Of a stretch of 15,153 nucleotides of DNA, positions 13,240-15,153 are shown piece by piece. Source of the DNA: an uncultured Luteimonas sp. (GTDB lineage: Bacteria > Pseudomonadota > Gammaproteobacteria > Xanthomonadales > Xanthomonadaceae); contig CALLKI010000068.1 of the NCBI GenBank assembly GCA_938008415.1, positions 1-15,153 of the forward strand, given 5' to 3'. The first letter of the stretch is position 1, and each line of letters opens with the position of its first letter. A program made the translations under genes and the position numbers. The notes below the pieces were generated by a model that was not told the origin of the DNA, ran no database searches, and saw nothing but the letters and a program-made list of their open reading frames with translations.

Positions 13240-14775
13240 ATGGAGTGGCGCGGTGGCAGGGGGCATGAATCCATCACACGAAGGACCTGGCTCGTAGAGC
13301 GTGGCCGGGATGTGACGGGCCCGATCCACTCACAGCTGTCGTCGAAGGCAGGCAAGGCCTTGAAGATTCTCCTGATCGCGTACGAGTTCCCGCCCGGTCC
13401 ATCGCCCCAGTCGCTGCGCTGGGCGCGTTTTGCGCGGGAACTGTGCGCCCTTGGCGACGAGGTGCATGTGCTGACCGTCGCGCGCGGGCAGGAACCGGGG
13501 CGGCTGGATGTCCCCGATGGCGTCCGGGTCTACCGGATAGGCACGGGGCTGGTTTCCGGGGCGGTGGATGCGATCCGCAGGTGGTCCGGGAAGTCGCGGT
13601 TTCCCGCCCCCGGTGCTGCCGTCGGTGCCGTCGCGGGCACCGGGCCGGGAGGCGCGGTGCGGGCGGATGGCATGCGCGGTGACCGGGGCGGGGACGTGGA
13701 TCGCGGGCCCGCAGGCAGCATGCCCGGCGGAAACGTGCCCGTCGAAAGTCTGAACTGGAAGGGGCGCGTGGTCGTCTTCCTGGACCGGCTGGTCGTCGCG
13801 GTTCTGGGCAGGATGCTCGGGACCGGATGGATCTCCAGCGAGTCGCTCTGGGGGTTCCTGGCGAGGGGGCCGCTGTCGCGTCTGCTGGACGTGCTCGATC
13901 CGGACGTGGTCATCAGTTCGCATGAGCCGGACGCGACCCTTCGCCTCGGCCTGATGGCGAAGGAGAAGGGATACCCCTGGCTGGCCGACCTCGGCGATCC
14001 CGTCCTGTCGGGCTACACCCCGCTCCGCCGCCGGCGCAAGGCAATAGAACTCGAGCGCGGGACATGCCGGTCTGCCGACCATCTGACGGTCACCACGGAG
14101 GCGACGCGGGAACTGCTCGTCTCCCGCCATGGCGTCGAGATGAGCCGGATCAGCGTGCTTCCGCAGGGATACGACCCGCCCGGGCCGTCGCCGGCTGGCG
14201 CCACCTGTCCCGTCGCGTTCGACCGCGGGCTGCTCGAGCTGGTGTACACGGGCAGCTTCTACTCGTTCCGCAACCCGCAACTGCTGGTGGAGGCGGTGCT
14301 CGGCCGGGAGGACACCAGGCTGACGGTCGCCACCCGGATCCCGCCCGGCTGGCTCGTGGAGGCAGCCAGGGAATGGCCGGCGCGCATCCGCCTGACGGGC
14401 TTCCTGTCGCACGACCAGGCGCTGGCGTTGCAGCGTTCGGCCGACGTGCTGGTCAACATCGCCAACGACGATCCCGTGCAGCTGCCCGGCAAGCTGTTCG
14501 AGTATCTCGGCGCCGGCCGGCCGATTCTGCACGTGGGCGGGGCCCGGGGGCTCGAGTTCCTGCTGTGCGAGGGCCGCAGGGGGATTGCGGTGGCCAACGA
14601 CGTGGCCGAAATCGGGCGCGCGCTGGACAGGCTGGCGGCGATCAAGCGCGCGGACGCATGGCATCACGAGTTCGACCTCGATGCCGGCCGGTTCGCCGGA
14701 TACGAGTGGAGGAACATCGCCGGGCACCTGCGGGAACAGCTGGTCCGGCTGGCCGGTGCGGCTTCGGCTGGCTGA
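13240..14775 (+). CDS. GT4-type glycosyltransferase
   Basis: A GT-B fold glycosyltransferase. The recognisable N-terminal beta strand KILLIAYEFPPGPSPQSLRW begins at about 13363 and is followed by the helix of the first Rossmann domain. The C-terminal half has LVYTGSFYSFRNPQLLVEA, a RIRLTGFLSHDQALALQRSADV segment and PGKLFEYLGAGRPIL (about 14484-14528), the donor-binding region of family 4 enzymes. The start is uncertain. ATG 13240 gives 511 residues but 40 atypical ones before the conserved region; TTG 13360, preceded by AGGCAAGG, would start right at the conserved strand and give 471. Residues encoded at about 13606-13749 form a Gly/Ala/Arg-rich low-complexity insertion. No membrane span or signal peptide is evident. 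Sugar specificity is unknown. Confidence 0.8.
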   Translation: MEWRGGRGHESITRRTWLVERGRDVTGPIHSQLSSKAGKALKILLIAYEFPPGPSPQSLRWARFARELCALGDEVHVLTVARGQEPGRLDVPDGVRVYRIGTGLVSGAVDAIRRWSGKSRFPAPGAAVGAVAGTGPGGAVRADGMRGDRGGDVDRGPAGSMPGGNVPVESLNWKGRVVVFLDRLVVAVLGRMLGTGWISSESLWGFLARGPLSRLLDVLDPDVVISSHEPDATLRLGLMAKEKGYPWLADLGDPVLSGYTPLRRRRKAIELERGTCRSADHLTVTTEATRELLVSRHGVEMSRISVLPQGYDPPGPSPAGATCPVAFDRGLLELVYTGSFYSFRNPQLLVEAVLGREDTRLTVATRIPPGWLVEAAREWPARIRLTGFLSHDQALALQRSADVLVNIANDDPVQLPGKLFEYLGAGRPILHVGGARGLEFLLCEGRRGIAVANDVAEIGRALDRLAAIKRADAWHHEFDLDAGRFAGYEWRNIAGHLREQLVRLAGAASAG

Positions 14776-14840
14776 TGGGAACCAGCGCCCGGGCCGGCAG
14801 GATCGCCCGAAAGTCCGATGGGGTGATGTGGCGGCCGGGC

Positions 14841-14846
14841 TAGAAT
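14841..14846 (+). promoter_or_regulatory. probable -10 element of the CoA-transferase gene
   Basis: TAGAAT at 14841-14846 lies 32 bases before the ATG at 14879. No consensus -35 is seen at the expected spacing. The transcription start would be near 14853, giving a leader of about 26 bases that includes GAGG (14870-14873) as ribosome binding site. Confidence 0.45.
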
Positions 14847-14878
14847 TGCCAATCCGGCCAGACAAGTCCGAGGTCGAA

Positions 14879-15153
14879 ATGTCCGAACCCGTTACCCGAG
14901 CGGAATTGCCCAAGGGCAAGGTCTACCCAGACGCCGCGACCGCCCTGCGAGACCTGGTCGCCGACGGCCAGACCCTCGCGGTCGGCGGTTTCGGCCTGTG
15001 CGGCATCCCCGAGGCCCTGATCGCCGCGCTGCGCGATTCGGGGGTGAAGAACCTGACCGTCATCTCCAACAACGCAGGCGTGGACGGCTTCGGCCTCGGC
15101 CTGCTGCTGGAGACGCGGCAGATCCGCAAGATGATTTCGTCCTACGTGGGCGA
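14879..15153 (+). CDS. scoA: 3-oxoacid (succinyl-CoA:acetoacetate) CoA-transferase subunit A, 5' part
   Basis: The window ends inside this gene, leaving 91 codons. The protein moves CoA between succinyl-CoA and a 3-oxo acid, with subunit B expected immediately downstream outside the window. After a short N-terminal extension (SEPVTRAELPKGKVY) the subunit A hallmarks follow: LAVGGFGLCGIPEALIAAL (37-55), the SNNAGVDGFGLGLLL segment (67-81) and RQIRKMISSYVG (84-95 region). ATG 14879 has GAGG (14870-14873) five bases upstream and a TAGAAT -10 before it. In Xanthomonas the corresponding gene near the LPS and xanAB genes is called lpsI, which supports the clade assignment. Function in polysaccharide synthesis is not implied by the enzyme family. 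Confidence 0.88.
   Translation, partial: MSEPVTRAELPKGKVYPDAATALRDLVADGQTLAVGGFGLCGIPEALIAALRDSGVKNLTVISNNAGVDGFGLGLLLETRQIRKMISSYVG

Noticed and set aside
13330..14919. Minus-strand frame of 529 codons opposite the GT4 gene
   Set aside because: Antisense to a gene with clear family motifs; the sequence is Arg/Pro/Gln-rich without any recognisable domain.
1..15153. CRISPR arrays, tRNA or rRNA genes, insertion sequences, attachment sites
   Set aside because: I saw no regularly spaced repeats, no cloverleaf or ribosomal RNA sequence, no transposase-like protein and no terminal inverted repeats with target duplications.

Overview
The window looks like part of the lipopolysaccharide O-antigen (or other surface polysaccharide) locus of a high-GC gammaproteobacterium, most likely a member of the Xanthomonadaceae (Xanthomonas/Lysobacter/Luteimonas type). 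The clade call rests on three things. The base composition is GC-rich throughout. An etfB-etfA pair borders the sugar genes, and in Xanthomonas the variable LPS cluster is known to lie next to etfA. The start of a 3-oxoacid CoA-transferase gene lies just beyond, corresponding to lpsI of xanthomonads. Genus and species cannot be read from the sequence alone.

Layout. Positions 1-291 (+) hold the C-terminal end of an unrecognised gene, closed by a strong intrinsic terminator (308-345). A gap of about 380 bases with no convincing gene leads into a same-strand block (723-8213, +): ABC exporter permease Wzm, short ATPase Wzt, two tandem paralogous two-domain glycosyltransferases (723 and about 730 residues), and an asparagine-synthetase-like protein. 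A convergent minus-strand block follows, read from right to left: a small SAM methyltransferase (12545-13141), etfB and etfA (overlapping), then wecB (UDP-GlcNAc 2-epimerase) and ugd (UDP-glucose 6-dehydrogenase). At the right edge, plus-strand genes resume: a GT4-type glycosyltransferase and the 5' end of the CoA-transferase subunit A gene, cut by the window end.

How the genes may work together (inference). WecB makes UDP-ManNAc and Ugd makes UDP-GlcA as sugar donors. The two large glycosyltransferases, each with an N-terminal coiled coil and two apparent catalytic modules, probably build a repeating glycan on a lipid carrier. The asparagine-synthetase-like enzyme may amidate a carboxylated sugar. 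Wzm/Wzt then export the finished chain across the inner membrane. Wzt lacks the C-terminal glycan-binding domain, so export may not need a chain-end cap. EtfAB (electron transfer from acyl-CoA and related dehydrogenases) and the CoA-transferase are flanking metabolic genes.

Most interesting points: the tandem coiled-coil glycosyltransferase pair, the asparagine-synthetase-like protein without the expected N-terminal glutaminase cysteine beside a uronic-acid pathway, and the wecB-ugd pair lying directly behind a hairpin at the end of the etf operon. No CRISPR array, tRNA, rRNA or insertion sequence was seen.
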